Positions 1-10,057 are shown, numbered from the stretch's first letter. The stretch is 56,047 nucleotides of DNA from Pseudomonadota bacterium (GCA_023418595.1 JAEZZI010000034.1:1-56047); one strand, 5' to 3'. A program made the numbers and translations. Notes: a model not told the origin generated them from the sequence alone.

Positions 1-142
1 AAGCGGTAATCGAAAGCCTTGGTTTCCCGGGTGATTTGGTGTGACGGTGGCACGCCTTCCCGTAGCAGTCCCTCGTAGCAAATGCTTTTGGGAGACCGTC
101 GGCTCGACGATCTCTCAACATTTCCAATGGTTTGAGAGTTGC

Positions 143-229
143 TGGTGCCCGGAAGAGGACTCGAACCTCCACGACCTTGCGATCGCCAGCACCTGAAGCT
201 GGTGCGTCTACCAATTCCGCCATCCGGGC
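143..229 (-). tRNA. tRNA-Leu (anticodon CAG)
   Basis: On the minus strand the sequence folds as a class II tRNA. The 7-bp acceptor stem is GCCCGGA/TCCGGGC, followed by A and an encoded CCA. The anticodon loop TTCAGGT carries CAG between the arms CCAGC and GCTGG. A long variable arm is present, and the T-arm contains GTTCGAGTC. The bases before it (1-142) show no gene. Confidence 0.96.
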
Positions 230-406
230 ACGGGGGTAGGCGGCGGCAACTAGGCGGCGGGGTCGGGGGTGTCAACCGGGATCGTGCGGTTTTTCGCGCA
301 TGCCGTCGCCGCACCCGCGCGGCCTTGCCCTTGCCGCCTACAAGGGGCATTGGACTTGGCCATCAAGGCTGGCATCCCAGCGACCAACCGAGACATGGCA
401 AGGCAC

Positions 407-1342
407 ATGAAGGACAAGCTCATCACGGTCATCGGCGGCGGCGGTTTCGTCGGCCGCTATGTCGTCCAGGCGTTGCTCGCAAAGGGCGCGCGGGTCCGCG
501 TCGCGCAGCGCGACCCGCGCCAGGCGTGGTTCCTGAAACCGCTGGGCGGTCTCGGTCAGACCCAATTCGTCGCCGCCGATATTGCCCGCCCCGAAACGCT
601 GGCGCGTGCGGTCGAGGGATCGGACGCAGTCGTCAATCTGGTCGGCGTGCTGTCGGGCGATTTCGAGAAATATCATGTGCGCGGCGCGCGTGCGGTCGCC
701 GCCGCTGCCGACGCAGCGGGCGCCACCGCCTTCGTTCAGATGTCGGCGATCGGCGCGGATCGCGAGTCGCCCTCCGCCTATGGCCGGTCCAAGGCACTGG
801 GCGAGGAAGCGGTGCGCGGCGAATTCGCGAACGCCACCGCCCTGCGTCCGTCGATCATCTTCGGCCGCGAGGACCAGTTCGTGAACCGATTCGCGCGGAT
901 GATCCAGAGCGCGCCGGTGGTCCCGGTCCTGCGTGCCGAGGCGAAGTTCCAACCCATCTATGTCGCCGATGTCGCCGAAGCAGTCGTCCGCGTGCTTGCC
1001 GAACCGACCCGCTTTGCGGGCAAGACGATCGAGCTGGGCGGACCTGACGTCATCACCATGGGCGCGCTGATCCGCTGGATCGCGCAGACCATCGGGCGCG
1101 AACCCGCGATCGTCGAATTGCCCGACCAGATCGGATCGTTGATCGCGGGTGCGGGGTTCCTGCCCGGCGCGCCGATCACGCGCGACCAGTGGAAGATGCT
1201 GCAATCCGACAATGTCGTCGGCGGCGCGGCGCTGGGCGTGGCCGATCTGGATATCGACCCCGTGCCGATGGCGACGGTCGCGCCGGGCTGGCTGGTCCAG
1301 TATCGCAAGCAGGGCCGGTTCGGCACGCATCGCGCCGCCTGA
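407..1342 (+). CDS. NAD(P)-binding protein, complex I NDUFA9-like family
   Basis: This is an extended/atypical short-chain dehydrogenase of the kind annotated as the complex I NDUFA9 subunit family. The N-terminal Rossmann motif GGGGFVGRYV binds the dinucleotide. Later features such as SAYGRSKALGEEAVR and RPSIIFGREDQFVNRF are typical of these epimerase-like proteins, which in alphaproteobacteria are linked to ubiquinone/complex I function. The frame is open further upstream, but MKDKLITVIGGGGF is the usual family start. An AAGG lies just before the ATG at 407, and ATG 395 is an alternative. The gene lies 76 bp before uppP on the same strand and may share its transcript. The exact substrate is unknown. 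Confidence 0.85.
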   Translation: MKDKLITVIGGGGFVGRYVVQALLAKGARVRVAQRDPRQAWFLKPLGGLGQTQFVAADIARPETLARAVEGSDAVVNLVGVLSGDFEKYHVRGARAVAAAADAAGATAFVQMSAIGADRESPSAYGRSKALGEEAVRGEFANATALRPSIIFGREDQFVNRFARMIQSAPVVPVLRAEAKFQPIYVADVAEAVVRVLAEPTRFAGKTIELGGPDVITMGALIRWIAQTIGREPAIVELPDQIGSLIAGAGFLPGAPITRDQWKMLQSDNVVGGAALGVADLDIDPVPMATVAPGWLVQYRKQGRFGTHRAA

Positions 1343-1417
1343 ATCACATCCGATCTTCCCCCACGCCCTGCCGCGGGCCGCTTGCCCGCCAGCGCATGAC
1401 GTCCGAAAGGGGCCGCC

Positions 1418-2218
1418 ATGAACGACCTTTTGACCATCATCCTGCTTGGCATCATCGAGGGGCTGACCGAATTCGTGCCCGTGTCGTCGACCGGGCACCT
1501 GATTTTGCTCAGCGAATTGCTGGGCTTCACCGGCGAGGGGTCGGCGGCATTCAAGATCGCGATCCAGCTGGGTGCGATCCTGGCGATCCTCGTCGCTTAC
1601 TGGCGGCGCTTCTGGAATGTCGGCCAGGGCCTGCTCCGCGCCGATCGCGATTCGATCCTGTTCACCCGCAACATCCTGATCGGCTTCCTGCCCGCGATGG
1701 TGGTCGGCGCGTTCGCCTATGAAGGCATTCGCGTGCTGCTCCAGTCACCGATGACGGTCGCGGTGGCGCTGATCCTGGGCGGCATCGCGATCCTGGCGAT
1801 CGAGCGGATGGTCAAGCACGTCGCGGTCGAAAGCGTCGAGGCGATGCCGCTCAAGACCGCGATCGGCATCGGCGTGGTCCAGTGTCTGGCGATGGTGCCG
1901 GGGGTCAGCCGCTCAGGCGCCTCAATCATGGGCGCGCTGCTGATGGGGGTCGAGCGCAAGACCGCGGCGGAGTTCAGCTTTTTCCTCGCCGTCCCGACGA
2001 TGATCGGCGCGACCGTCTATGCGCTGTGGAGCGACCGCGACGTGCTGACGCTCGACGATCTGAACGCCATCGCGATCGGGTTCACCGTGGCGTTCCTGGT
2101 GGCGCTGGTGGTGGTGAAGGCGTTCGTCGCGATCGTCGGACGCTTCGGTTTCGCGCCCTTTGCCTGGTATCGGATCGCGATCGGATCGGTTGCGCTGGTG
2201 TGGCTGCTGGCACGATAG
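1418..2218 (+). CDS. uppP: undecaprenyl-diphosphatase
   Basis: This integral membrane phosphatase (BacA/UppP family) turns undecaprenyl diphosphate into undecaprenyl phosphate. It recycles the lipid carrier used for peptidoglycan and other envelope polymers. Both family signatures are visible: the Glu-rich stretch EGLTEFVPVSSTGHL near residues 14-28 and PGVSRSGASI near 160. Between and after them lie several hydrophobic helices. At 266 aa the length is normal. A GAAAGG precedes the ATG at 1418. A 164-bp gap with no recognisable gene separates it from gltD. Confidence 0.97.
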   Translation: MNDLLTIILLGIIEGLTEFVPVSSTGHLILLSELLGFTGEGSAAFKIAIQLGAILAILVAYWRRFWNVGQGLLRADRDSILFTRNILIGFLPAMVVGAFAYEGIRVLLQSPMTVAVALILGGIAILAIERMVKHVAVESVEAMPLKTAIGIGVVQCLAMVPGVSRSGASIMGALLMGVERKTAAEFSFFLAVPTMIGATVYALWSDRDVLTLDDLNAIAIGFTVAFLVALVVVKAFVAIVGRFGFAPFAWYRIAIGSVALVWLLAR

Positions 2219-2382
2219 GGCCGATGCGGGACAATATTGGCGAGGAACATCGCCATCGAAGTTTCGCATCGCAGCAACATTCTTTCGATGGGTCATAATG
2301 GGTGACCCGATTGTCGGGTTTTGCGTGACTCACCCCGCGCTGCGGCATAATTCGCCAGCCTCAAAGATGGGGCGAGCGAACG

Positions 2383-3840
2383 ATGGCCGACGAAAAGATG
2401 CTGCAATTCGTGAAGCGCGGGCAGAAATATCCGGCCAAGCGCGAAGCCGAATTGCGCGCCGATGACTTTCGCGAGATCGCCGACCGCTATGCGACCCCTG
2501 ATGCCGAACAGCAGGCCGGGCGATGCTCGCAATGCGCTGTTCCGTATTGTTCGGTCCATTGCCCGCTGCACAACCACATCCCCGACTGGCTGCGACTGAC
2601 GGCGGAAGGGCGGCTGCGCGAGGCCTATGAGCTGTCGAACGCGACATCGACCATGCCCGAAATCTGCGGCCGAATCTGTCCGCAGGACCGGCTGTGCGAG
2701 GGCAATTGCGTGATCGAATTTTCGGGCCACGGCGCGGTCACGATCGGATCGGTCGAGAAATTCATCACCGACAAGGCGTGGGAAGAAGGCTGGGTCGAAC
2801 CGCTTGTCCCCGGCGCACCGCGTGGCCAGTCGGTCGGTGTGATCGGCGCCGGTCCGGCGGGGCTGTCGGCGGCGGAATATCTGCGCGCGGCGGGCTATGA
2901 CGTCCATGTCTATGACCGCTACGACCGCGCGGGCGGGCTGCTGACCTATGGAATCCCTGGATTCAAACTCGAAAAGCCGGTGGTGATGCGCCGGGTCGAT
3001 CGGCTGAAGGCGGGCGGCATCGTCTTTCACGAGAATTTCGAAGTCGGGCGGGATGCGACGCTGGGCGAGCTGCGTGACCGTCACGATGCGGTGCTGATCG
3101 CGACTGGCGTGTACAAGCCGCGCGCGATCAAGGCTCCGGGCGGCGGCGCGGACGGCGTGGTGGATGCACTCGATTTCCTCACCACCTCCAACCGCAAGAG
3201 CTTCGGCGACGCCGTGCCCGCCTTCGAGGACGGCAGCCTGAATGCGGCAGGTAAGGACGTCATCGTGATCGGCGGCGGCGACACCGCGATGGACTGCGTT
3301 CGCACCGCGATCCGGCAGGGCGCGAAGTCGGTCAAATGCCTCTATCGCCGCGACCGCGCCAACATGCCGGGGTCGCAACGCGAAGTCGCCAATGCCGAGG
3401 AAGAGGGCGTCGAGTTCGTCTGGCTGTCCGCCCCCGCCGCGTTCGAGGACACAGGCGGCAAGGTCGCGCGGGTGCGAGGCCAGCGGATGCGCCTCGGCGC
3501 GCCTGACGCCAGTGGACGCCGCGCGCCAGAGGCCGATCCGGGCGGCGATTTCACGCTCGACGCCGATCTGGTCATCAAGGCGCTGGGCTTCGACGCCGAA
3601 GACCTGCCCGCGCTGTTCGACGCCCCCGAACTCGGCGTCAATCGCTGGGGCACCGTCCGCGTCGATGCGCGCAGCATGATGACGAGTTTGGACGGCGTAT
3701 TCGCCGCGGGCGACATCGTGCGCGGCGCCAGCCTCGTCGTCTGGGCGATCCGCGACGGACGCGATGTCAGCGAAAACCTGCACCGCTATCTGAAGACCAA
3801 GGCAAAGGCGCCTGCTGCGCGCGAGAAGGAGGCGGCGTGA
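2383..3840 (+). CDS. gltD: glutamate synthase (NADPH) small subunit
   Basis: The 485-aa beta subunit of NADPH-GOGAT takes electrons from NADPH through FAD and passes them to the large subunit for making glutamate from glutamine and 2-oxoglutarate. Two Cys clusters of the N-terminal Fe-S domain are visible, CSQCAVPYCSVHC (about residue 47) and CGRICPQDRLCEGNC (about 95). An FAD-binding GAGPAGLSAAEYL follows near 153 and an NADPH-binding GGGDTAMDC near 298. The gene overlaps gltB by a TGATG junction with a strong AAGGAGG just upstream, indicating translational coupling. Small-subunit-first order is less common than gltB-gltD. Confidence 0.97.
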   Translation: MADEKMLQFVKRGQKYPAKREAELRADDFREIADRYATPDAEQQAGRCSQCAVPYCSVHCPLHNHIPDWLRLTAEGRLREAYELSNATSTMPEICGRICPQDRLCEGNCVIEFSGHGAVTIGSVEKFITDKAWEEGWVEPLVPGAPRGQSVGVIGAGPAGLSAAEYLRAAGYDVHVYDRYDRAGGLLTYGIPGFKLEKPVVMRRVDRLKAGGIVFHENFEVGRDATLGELRDRHDAVLIATGVYKPRAIKAPGGGADGVVDALDFLTTSNRKSFGDAVPAFEDGSLNAAGKDVIVIGGGDTAMDCVRTAIRQGAKSVKCLYRRDRANMPGSQREVANAEEEGVEFVWLSAPAAFEDTGGKVARVRGQRMRLGAPDASGRRAPEADPGGDFTLDADLVIKALGFDAEDLPALFDAPELGVNRWGTVRVDARSMMTSLDGVFAAGDIVRGASLVVWAIRDGRDVSENLHRYLKTKAKAPAAREKEAA

Positions 3841-6800
3841 TGGTCCGCGACATGGCAAGCGAACGCGAACGCCTGGCCCGCGAAGGCATGTACCGCCCCG
3901 AATTTGAGGGCGATGCGTGCGGCGTCGGCATGATCGCTGCGACCGACGGCACGCCCAGCCGTCGTGTCGTCCAGTCGGCAATCGATGCGCTGAAGGCGGT
4001 GTGGCACCGCGGCGCGGTCGATGCCGATGGCAAGACCGGCGACGGCGCGGGGATTCATATCGACCTGCCGCATCGTTTCTTCGACGATGCCATTGCCGCA
4101 TCGGGCCATAGCCCGCGCGAAAACCGGCTGGCGGTCGGCATGATCTTTTTGCCGCGCACCGATCTTGGCGCGCAAGAGACCTGCCGGACCATCGTCGAGG
4201 CGGAGATCATCGGCGCGGGCTACACCATCTATGGCTGGCGTCAGGTGCCGGTCGACGTCTCGGTCATCGGGCGCAAGGCGCAGGAAACCCGGCCCGAGAT
4301 CGAGCAGATCATGATCGCCGGGCCGATGCCGGACGCGCAGAGCGAAGCCGAGTTCGAAAAGGAACTCTACCTCGTCCGCCGCCGCATCGAGAAAGCGGTG
4401 ATCGCCGCGCAGATCGCGGGCTTCTACGTCTGTTCGCTGTCGTGCCGCTCGATCATCTACAAAGGCCTGTTCCTCGCCGAATCGCTGTCGGTCTTCTATC
4501 CCGACCTGACCGACGACCGGTTCGAGAGCCGTGTTGCGATCTTTCACCAGCGTTATTCGACAAACACCTTTCCGCAATGGTGGCTGGCGCAGCCCTTCCG
4601 CTGCCTGGCGCATAACGGCGAGGTCAACACGATCCGCGGCAACAAGAAGTGGATGCGGAGCCACGAGATCAAGATGGCGAGCATCGCGTTCGGCGATCGC
4701 TCGGAGGACATCAAGCCGGTAATCCCGGCAGGCGCATCCGACACCGCGGCACTGGACGCGGTGTTCGAGGCGATCTGCCGTTCGGGCCGCGACGCGCCGA
4801 CCGCCAAGCTGATGCTGGTGCCCGAAGCCTGGCAGGGCGGCAGCGACATGCCGCCCGCGCACCTCTCTATGTACAAATATCTCGCATCCGTGATGGAGCC
4901 GTGGGACGGCCCCGCCGCGCTGGCGATGACCGATGGCCGCTGGGCGGTCGCGGGGATGGATCGCAACGCGCTCCGCCCGCTTCGCTATACGCTCACCATT
5001 GACGGGCTGCTGATCGTCGGGTCGGAAACCGGCATGGTGGTGGTGCCCGAGGCATCCGTGCTCGAAAAGGGGCGGCTTGGCCCCGGCCAGATGATCGCGG
5101 TCGACCTCGACCAGGGTGTGTTGATGCACGACCGCGAGGTCAAGGACCAGATTTCGGGCGAGCATGATTATGCGTCGATGATCGGCGAATTCCTGACCAT
5201 CGACGATCTGCCGAAGGTTGATGCGTCATCGTGCCGGTTCGACCGCGCCGAGCTGACCCGGCGTCAGGTCGCGGCGGGGCAGACGCTGGAGGATATGGAG
5301 CTGATCCTGTCGCCGATGGTCGAATCCGCCAAGGAAGCGATCGGATCGATGGGCGACGACACGCCGCTCGCGGTCATTTCCGACAAGCCGCGGCTGATCA
5401 GCCAGTTCTTCCGCCAGAATTTCTCGCAGGTGACGAACCCGCCGATCGATCCGCTTCGCGAGCGCCACGTCATGTCGCTCAAGACTCGGTTCGGCAATCT
5501 CTCCAACATCCTCGAAAGCGAGGAACGCGCCAACCCGGTGCTGGTACTCGAAAGTCCGGTGCTCACCAATGCCGACTGGGACCGGCTGAAGGCCTATTTT
5601 GGCGAGCAGGCGGCGCAGATCGACTGCACCTTTGCGACCGGCGGCGGGCCGGAGGATTTGCGCGCGGCGATCGCCGATATCCGCGCCCAGGCCGAGCAAG
5701 CCGTGCGAGAGGGCAAGACCGAATTGTTCCTGACCGACGAGAATGTGGGGCCGGAACGCATCGCCATCGCCGGGGTGCTGGCGGCTGCGGCGGTGCACAC
5801 GCACCTCGTCCGCAAGGGGCTGCGGTCCTATGCCAGCGTCAACATCCGCACCGCCGAATGCCTCGACACGCATTATTATGCAGTGCTGATCGGCGTCGGC
5901 GCGACTACGGTGAACGCCTATCTGGCCGAAGCATCGATCGCCGATCGCCATGCGCGTGGGCTGTTCGGCGACCTGTCGCTCGACCAGTGCCTGACGCGCC
6001 ACCGTACCGCGATCGACGAGGGGCTGCTCAAGATCCTGTCGAAAATGGGGATCGCAGTGATCTCCAGCTATCGCGGCGGGTATAATTTCGAAGCGGTGGG
6101 CTTGTCGCGCGCGCTGGTCGCCGACCTGTTCCCCGGCATGCCAGCCAAGATTTCGGGCGAGGGCTATGCCTCGCTCCATCTGAACGCGATCATGCGGCAC
6201 GAGGCGGCGTTCGACCGCGCGGTGGTCACGCTGCCCATCGGCGGCTTCTATCGCCAGCGGCATTCAGGCGAAACCCACGCCTATTCGGCGCAATTGATGC
6301 ACCTGCTGCAAAGCTCGGTTTCGACCGACAGCTATTCGACCTATCTGCAATTCGCCCGCGGCGTGCGCGACCTGCCGCCCGTCTATTTGCGCGACCTGCT
6401 CGAATTCAATTTCCCGAACGAAGGCGTCGCGATCGATCAGGTCGAGGCGATCACCGAAATCCGCAAGCGGTTCGTGACGCCCGGCATGTCGCTCGGCGCG
6501 CTGTCGCCGGAAGCGCATGAGACGCTCGCCATCGCGATGAACCGCATCGGCGCCAAGGCGGTGTCGGGTGAAGGCGGCGAGGACAAGGCGCGCTATTCGC
6601 CCTATAACAATGGCGACAACGCCAATTCGGGGGTGAAGCAGATCGCGAGCGGGCGTTTCGGCGTCACCGCCGAGTATCTGAACGCCTGCGACGAAGTCGA
6701 GATCAAGGTCGCGCAAGGGGCGAAGCCCGGCGAGGGCGGCCAGCTTCCCGGCTTCAAGGTGACCGAGTTCATCGCCAAGCTGCGTCATGCGACGCCGGGC

Positions 6801-8363
6801 GTCACGCTGATCTCGCCGCCTCCGCATCACGACATCTATTCGATCGAGGATCTGGCGCAGCTCATCTACGACCTCAAGCAGATCAACCCGCGCGCCCGCG
6901 TGTGCGTGAAGCTCGTCTCGTCGGCGGGCATCGGCACGGTGGCGGCGGGCGTGGCGAAGGCACATGCCGACGTCATCCTCGTCTCCGGCCATGTCGGCGG
7001 CACCGGCGCCTCGCCCCAGACCAGCATCAAATATGCCGGCACCCCGTGGGAAATGGGGTTGAGCGAGGTCAACCAGACGCTGACGCTCAACAACCTGCGC
7101 GGGCGCGTGACGCTGCGCACCGACGGTGGATTGAAGACCGGGCGCGACATCGTCATCGCCGCGATCCTGGGTGCGGAAGAGTTTGGCATCGGCACGCTGA
7201 GCCTCGTCGCGATGGGCTGCATCATGGTGCGGCAATGTCATTCAAACACCTGTCCGGTCGGCGTCTGCACCCAGGACGAAGCGCTGCGCCGGAAATTCGT
7301 CGGCACGCCCGAAAAGGTTATCAATTTGATGACCTTTATCGCCGAGGAAGTGCGCGAGATTCTCGCCAAGCTCGGCGTCCGCAGCCTCGACGAGGTGATC
7401 GGCCGCACCGAACTCCTCCGCCAGGTCAGCCGCGGAGCCGAGCATCTCGACGATCTCGACCTCAACCCCATCCTCGCCAAGGTCGATGCGCCGGACGAGG
7501 ACCGCCGCTCGGACGCCAGCCAGTGGCGCAATCCGGTCCCCGACAGCCTCGACGCGCAGATGATCCGCGATGCGCGCGCCGTTTTCGATCGCGGTGAAAA
7601 GATGCAGCTGACCTACACCGTCCGCAACACTCACCGCGCGGTGGGCACCCGGTTGTCGAGCGAAGTCACCCGCAAATTCGGCATGGATACGCTCGCCGAC
7701 GGGCACATCCATGTCCGCCTGCGCGGCTCCGCCGGGCAATCGCTGGGTGCGTTCCTGTGCAAGGGCGTGACGCTGGAGGTTTTCGGCGACGCCAACGACT
7801 ATGTCGGCAAGGGGCTTTCGGGTGGCGTCATCGTCGTGCGTCCGACCGTCAGTTCGCCTTTGGTCAGTCAGGACAACACCATCCTCGGCAACACCGTGCT
7901 CTATGGCGCGACCGGCGGGCGGCTGTTCGCAGCGGGTCAGGCGGGCGAGCGGTTTGCCGTCCGCAATTCGGGCGCACAGGTCGTGGTCGAGGGCTGCGGC
8001 GCCAATGGCTGCGAATATATGACCGGCGGCACCGCAGTGATCCTGGGCGCGACCGGCGACAATTTCGGCGCGGGGATGACGGGCGGCATGGCGTTCATCT
8101 ATGACCGCGAAGGGCGGTTCCCGGCGCGCGCCAATCCCGAAAGCATCGTCTGGCAGCGGGTCGCATCGGCGCATTGGGAAGCCGTGCTGAAGGAACTCGT
8201 CGCGGCCCATGCCGCCGCCACCGACAGCAGGCATTCGCGCGGCCTGATCGAGGATTGGGACCGCATCGTCGGCGATTTCTGGCAGGTCTGCCCGAAGGAA
8301 ATGCTGACCCGCCTGCCGCATCCGCTGGACGATGAGGCAAGCGCGCTGGTCGCGGCGGAGTAG
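3840..8363 (+). CDS. gltB: glutamate synthase (NADPH) large subunit
   Basis: The alpha subunit of GOGAT is about 1507 aa, a normal length. The N-terminal nucleophile amidotransferase begins after a short propeptide at Cys27 in GDACGVGM. This Cys releases ammonia from glutamine, and the ammonia is channelled to the FMN synthase domain. The FMN/3Fe-4S region shows CIMVRQCHSNTCPVGVC near residue 1130. The C-terminus has the Gly-rich beta-helix typical of the family (SGGVIVV, GNTVLYGATGGRLFA). ATG 3840 overlaps the gltD stop; GTG 3837 is also possible. Ammonia assimilation with gltD is the clear role. Confidence 0.97.
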   Translation: MVRDMASERERLAREGMYRPEFEGDACGVGMIAATDGTPSRRVVQSAIDALKAVWHRGAVDADGKTGDGAGIHIDLPHRFFDDAIAASGHSPRENRLAVGMIFLPRTDLGAQETCRTIVEAEIIGAGYTIYGWRQVPVDVSVIGRKAQETRPEIEQIMIAGPMPDAQSEAEFEKELYLVRRRIEKAVIAAQIAGFYVCSLSCRSIIYKGLFLAESLSVFYPDLTDDRFESRVAIFHQRYSTNTFPQWWLAQPFRCLAHNGEVNTIRGNKKWMRSHEIKMASIAFGDRSEDIKPVIPAGASDTAALDAVFEAICRSGRDAPTAKLMLVPEAWQGGSDMPPAHLSMYKYLASVMEPWDGPAALAMTDGRWAVAGMDRNALRPLRYTLTIDGLLIVGSETGMVVVPEASVLEKGRLGPGQMIAVDLDQGVLMHDREVKDQISGEHDYASMIGEFLTIDDLPKVDASSCRFDRAELTRRQVAAGQTLEDMELILSPMVESAKEAIGSMGDDTPLAVISDKPRLISQFFRQNFSQVTNPPIDPLRERHVMSLKTRFGNLSNILESEERANPVLVLESPVLTNADWDRLKAYFGEQAAQIDCTFATGGGPEDLRAAIADIRAQAEQAVREGKTELFLTDENVGPERIAIAGVLAAAAVHTHLVRKGLRSYASVNIRTAECLDTHYYAVLIGVGATTVNAYLAEASIADRHARGLFGDLSLDQCLTRHRTAIDEGLLKILSKMGIAVISSYRGGYNFEAVGLSRALVADLFPGMPAKISGEGYASLHLNAIMRHEAAFDRAVVTLPIGGFYRQRHSGETHAYSAQLMHLLQSSVSTDSYSTYLQFARGVRDLPPVYLRDLLEFNFPNEGVAIDQVEAITEIRKRFVTPGMSLGALSPEAHETLAIAMNRIGAKAVSGEGGEDKARYSPYNNGDNANSGVKQIASGRFGVTAEYLNACDEVEIKVAQGAKPGEGGQLPGFKVTEFIAKLRHATPGVTLISPPPHHDIYSIEDLAQLIYDLKQINPRARVCVKLVSSAGIGTVAAGVAKAHADVILVSGHVGGTGASPQTSIKYAGTPWEMGLSEVNQTLTLNNLRGRVTLRTDGGLKTGRDIVIAAILGAEEFGIGTLSLVAMGCIMVRQCHSNTCPVGVCTQDEALRRKFVGTPEKVINLMTFIAEEVREILAKLGVRSLDEVIGRTELLRQVSRGAEHLDDLDLNPILAKVDAPDEDRRSDASQWRNPVPDSLDAQMIRDARAVFDRGEKMQLTYTVRNTHRAVGTRLSSEVTRKFGMDTLADGHIHVRLRGSAGQSLGAFLCKGVTLEVFGDANDYVGKGLSGGVIVVRPTVSSPLVSQDNTILGNTVLYGATGGRLFAAGQAGERFAVRNSGAQVVVEGCGANGCEYMTGGTAVILGATGDNFGAGMTGGMAFIYDREGRFPARANPESIVWQRVASAHWEAVLKELVAAHAAATDSRHSRGLIEDWDRIVGDFWQVCPKEMLTRLPHPLDDEASALVAAE

Positions 8364-8384
8364 CGCCGGGCATCACGCACCGGC

Positions 8385-8492
8385 CGTCACCCCGGACTTG
8401 TTCCGGGGTCCACTAAGCCGCTTGCGTTGCGCGTGAACATCACGCGGTTCGGCCTGTCGTTCGGTGGACCCCGGAACAAGTCCGGGGTGACG
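8385..8492. repeat. palindromic intergenic repeat, family 1, copy 1
   Basis: Two perfect 29-base inverted arms (8385-8413 and 8464-8492), each itself containing a CCCCGGAC...GTCCGGGG type palindrome, flank about 50 bases. The same arms recur at 9932-10038. The element lies after gltB, before the glutathione S-transferase gene. It resembles REP/BIME-type repeats known in sphingomonads and may also end gltB transcripts. Confidence 0.85.
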
Positions 8493-8576
8493 AGTGAGTG
8501 TTGGCGCGCACTCGCCCAACAAAACTCTCACCCGCCAACTTCCGCTTGGTCCATCGCCCCGCTAATGCTGGGCACC

Positions 8577-9251
8577 ATGTGGACGCTCTACCAATTCCCC
8601 CTATGCCCCTTTTCGCGCAAGGTCCGGCTGCTGCTGGGGGAAAAAGGCGTGCCTTACGCCCCGGTGCGCGAGTCGCCGTGGCAGCGGCGTGACGAGTTTC
8701 TCGACCTGAACCCTGCGGGCCAGACGCCGGTAATGGTGTTCAGCGAACGCGGCGGCATGCCGCTGATCGACTCAGGCCCGATCTGCGAATATTTCGAGGA
8801 GACGGTCGACAAGGCGGCGATGATCAACGGCACGGCGGCCGATCGCGCCGAAATCCGCCGCCTGACGATCTGGTTCGACACCGCCTTTTATCGCGACGTG
8901 ACCGGGCCGCTCTTGTTCGAGCGGATGGAAAAGCGCCTGGTCCACCGAGCCGCACCCGATTCAGGAGCATTGCGCGAGGCGATGAAGGCGGCAATCGCGC
9001 ATCTCGACTATATCGACTATCTGCTTGACCACCGCGCCTGGCTGGCGGGGGCGACGATGAGCCTCGCCGATCTGGCCGCCGCCGCGCATATCTCGGTCGC
9101 GGATTATCTGGGCGGGATCGACTGGAAGGGCCATGAACAGGCCAAACGCTGGTATGTCGGGATGAAGAGCCGCCCGAGCATGCGCCCGCTGCTGGCCGAG
9201 CGGATGGAAGTCATCAGCCCGCCCGCCGATTACGAAAATCTGGACCTGTAA
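8577..9251 (+). CDS. glutathione S-transferase family protein
   Basis: A cytosolic GST-like protein of about 224 aa. The N-terminal thioredoxin fold begins MWTLYQFPLCPFSRKVRLLLGEKG, with a CPFS motif where the catalytic Ser/Cys sits, and contains the cis-Pro context GQTPVMVF followed by IDSGPICEYFEE (the gamma-glutamyl binding part). An all-helical C-terminal domain follows with SLADLAAAAHISVADYL. The frame is open back to 8427, but that stretch crosses the palindromic repeat. The start is therefore placed at ATG 8577 (ATG 8565 is possible). The substrate is not evident. Confidence 0.9.
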   Translation: MWTLYQFPLCPFSRKVRLLLGEKGVPYAPVRESPWQRRDEFLDLNPAGQTPVMVFSERGGMPLIDSGPICEYFEETVDKAAMINGTAADRAEIRRLTIWFDTAFYRDVTGPLLFERMEKRLVHRAAPDSGALREAMKAAIAHLDYIDYLLDHRAWLAGATMSLADLAAAAHISVADYLGGIDWKGHEQAKRWYVGMKSRPSMRPLLAERMEVISPPADYENLDL

Positions 9252-9291
9252 GGCTGAAACCGCGTTAGTCTGCCGATTGACGGAGGCGCGA

Positions 9292-9915
9292 ATGCTCGAA
9301 CATCTACCCGGTTGGCTGGGCAAGGCGATGAAGGGCCTGCGCGCGGGTGAGGAAAAGCTGGCGATCGTCCAGCCGGGCCTGGGCAGTTTCGAGCCGCTGC
9401 GGCTGGCGAGCCCCGCCTTTGCGAACGGCGCGCGGCTGCCCGAACGCTTCACCGCCGATGGCGAGGGCATATCGCCGCCCCTGTTCTGGACCGGCGTGCC
9501 GGAGGGCACCGCACGGCTGGTGCTGCTGGTCGAGGATCCCGATGCGCCCGCGCTCCAACCTTTGGTCCATGCGATCGTCTGGGATCTGGCGGCGGAGGAC
9601 GGCGACTTGCCCGAAGGCGCGATCCGGAAGGACGGTGACGGCGAAATCGGAGGCCCAAACGTCGGTCGCAACAGCTATTTCACCGAAGGCTGGCTCGCGC
9701 CCGATCCGCCGACCGGGCACGGCGCGCACCATTATGCGTTTCAGCTGTTCGCGATTTCCGACGGCCCCGACCCCGGCACCACGCCCAGCCGCTCGGCAAT
9801 CCTCAAGGCGATGAAGGGCCGGGTACTCGCCGCCGGCATCCTCACCGGCACCTATTCGCGCGGCGAGGAAAAACCGAGCGGTCCCGTCGGTGTCGCGGTG
9901 CCGGCGGGAGGCTGA
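9292..9915 (+). CDS. YbhB/YbcL family Raf kinase inhibitor-like (PEBP) protein
   Basis: This 207-aa protein belongs to the phosphatidylethanolamine-binding protein fold. The signatures are FTADGEGISPPLFWTGVPEGTARLVLLVEDPDAP (split here only for reading; DPDAP is the ligand-pocket motif), HAIVWDL and the later YFTEGWLAPDPPTGHGAHHYAFQLFA. Bacterial members have no firmly established substrate. A GGAGG seven bases before ATG 9292 decides the start over the upstream TTG 9277. A palindromic repeat (9932-10038) follows at once, separating it from the convergent SDR gene. Confidence 0.9.
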   Translation: MLEHLPGWLGKAMKGLRAGEEKLAIVQPGLGSFEPLRLASPAFANGARLPERFTADGEGISPPLFWTGVPEGTARLVLLVEDPDAPALQPLVHAIVWDLAAEDGDLPEGAIRKDGDGEIGGPNVGRNSYFTEGWLAPDPPTGHGAHHYAFQLFAISDGPDPGTTPSRSAILKAMKGRVLAAGILTGTYSRGEEKPSGPVGVAVPAGG

Positions 9916-9931
9916 GCGCCGTCGCACCCTT

Positions 9932-10038
9932 CGTCACCCCGGACTTGTTCCGGGGTCCACCACGCCGCTTGCGCAGACCACGCTTGCAGATCGCATCGTC
10001 TGCCGCCCAGTGGATCCCGGAACAAGTCCGGGGTGACG
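9932..10038. repeat. palindromic intergenic repeat, family 1, copy 2
   Basis: The left arm 9932-9960 is identical to the left arm of the copy at 8385, and the right arm 10010-10038 is its inverted complement with one mismatch. The central part differs. It fills the convergent gap between the YbhB-type gene and the SDR gene, a position that would suit a two-way terminator. Confidence 0.85.
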
Positions 10039-10057
10039 GCTGGGGATAGTAGAGGCA

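Noticed and set aside
2293..4101. Long minus-strand ORF (602 aa) opposite gltD and gltB
   Set aside because: Its composition is Arg/His/Ala-rich without domain motifs, typical of antisense frames in high-GC coding DNA; gltD and gltB on the plus strand have full motifs.
8427..8576. N-terminal extension of the glutathione S-transferase
   Set aside because: The extension is translated palindromic repeat; the family N-terminus begins at ATG 8577.
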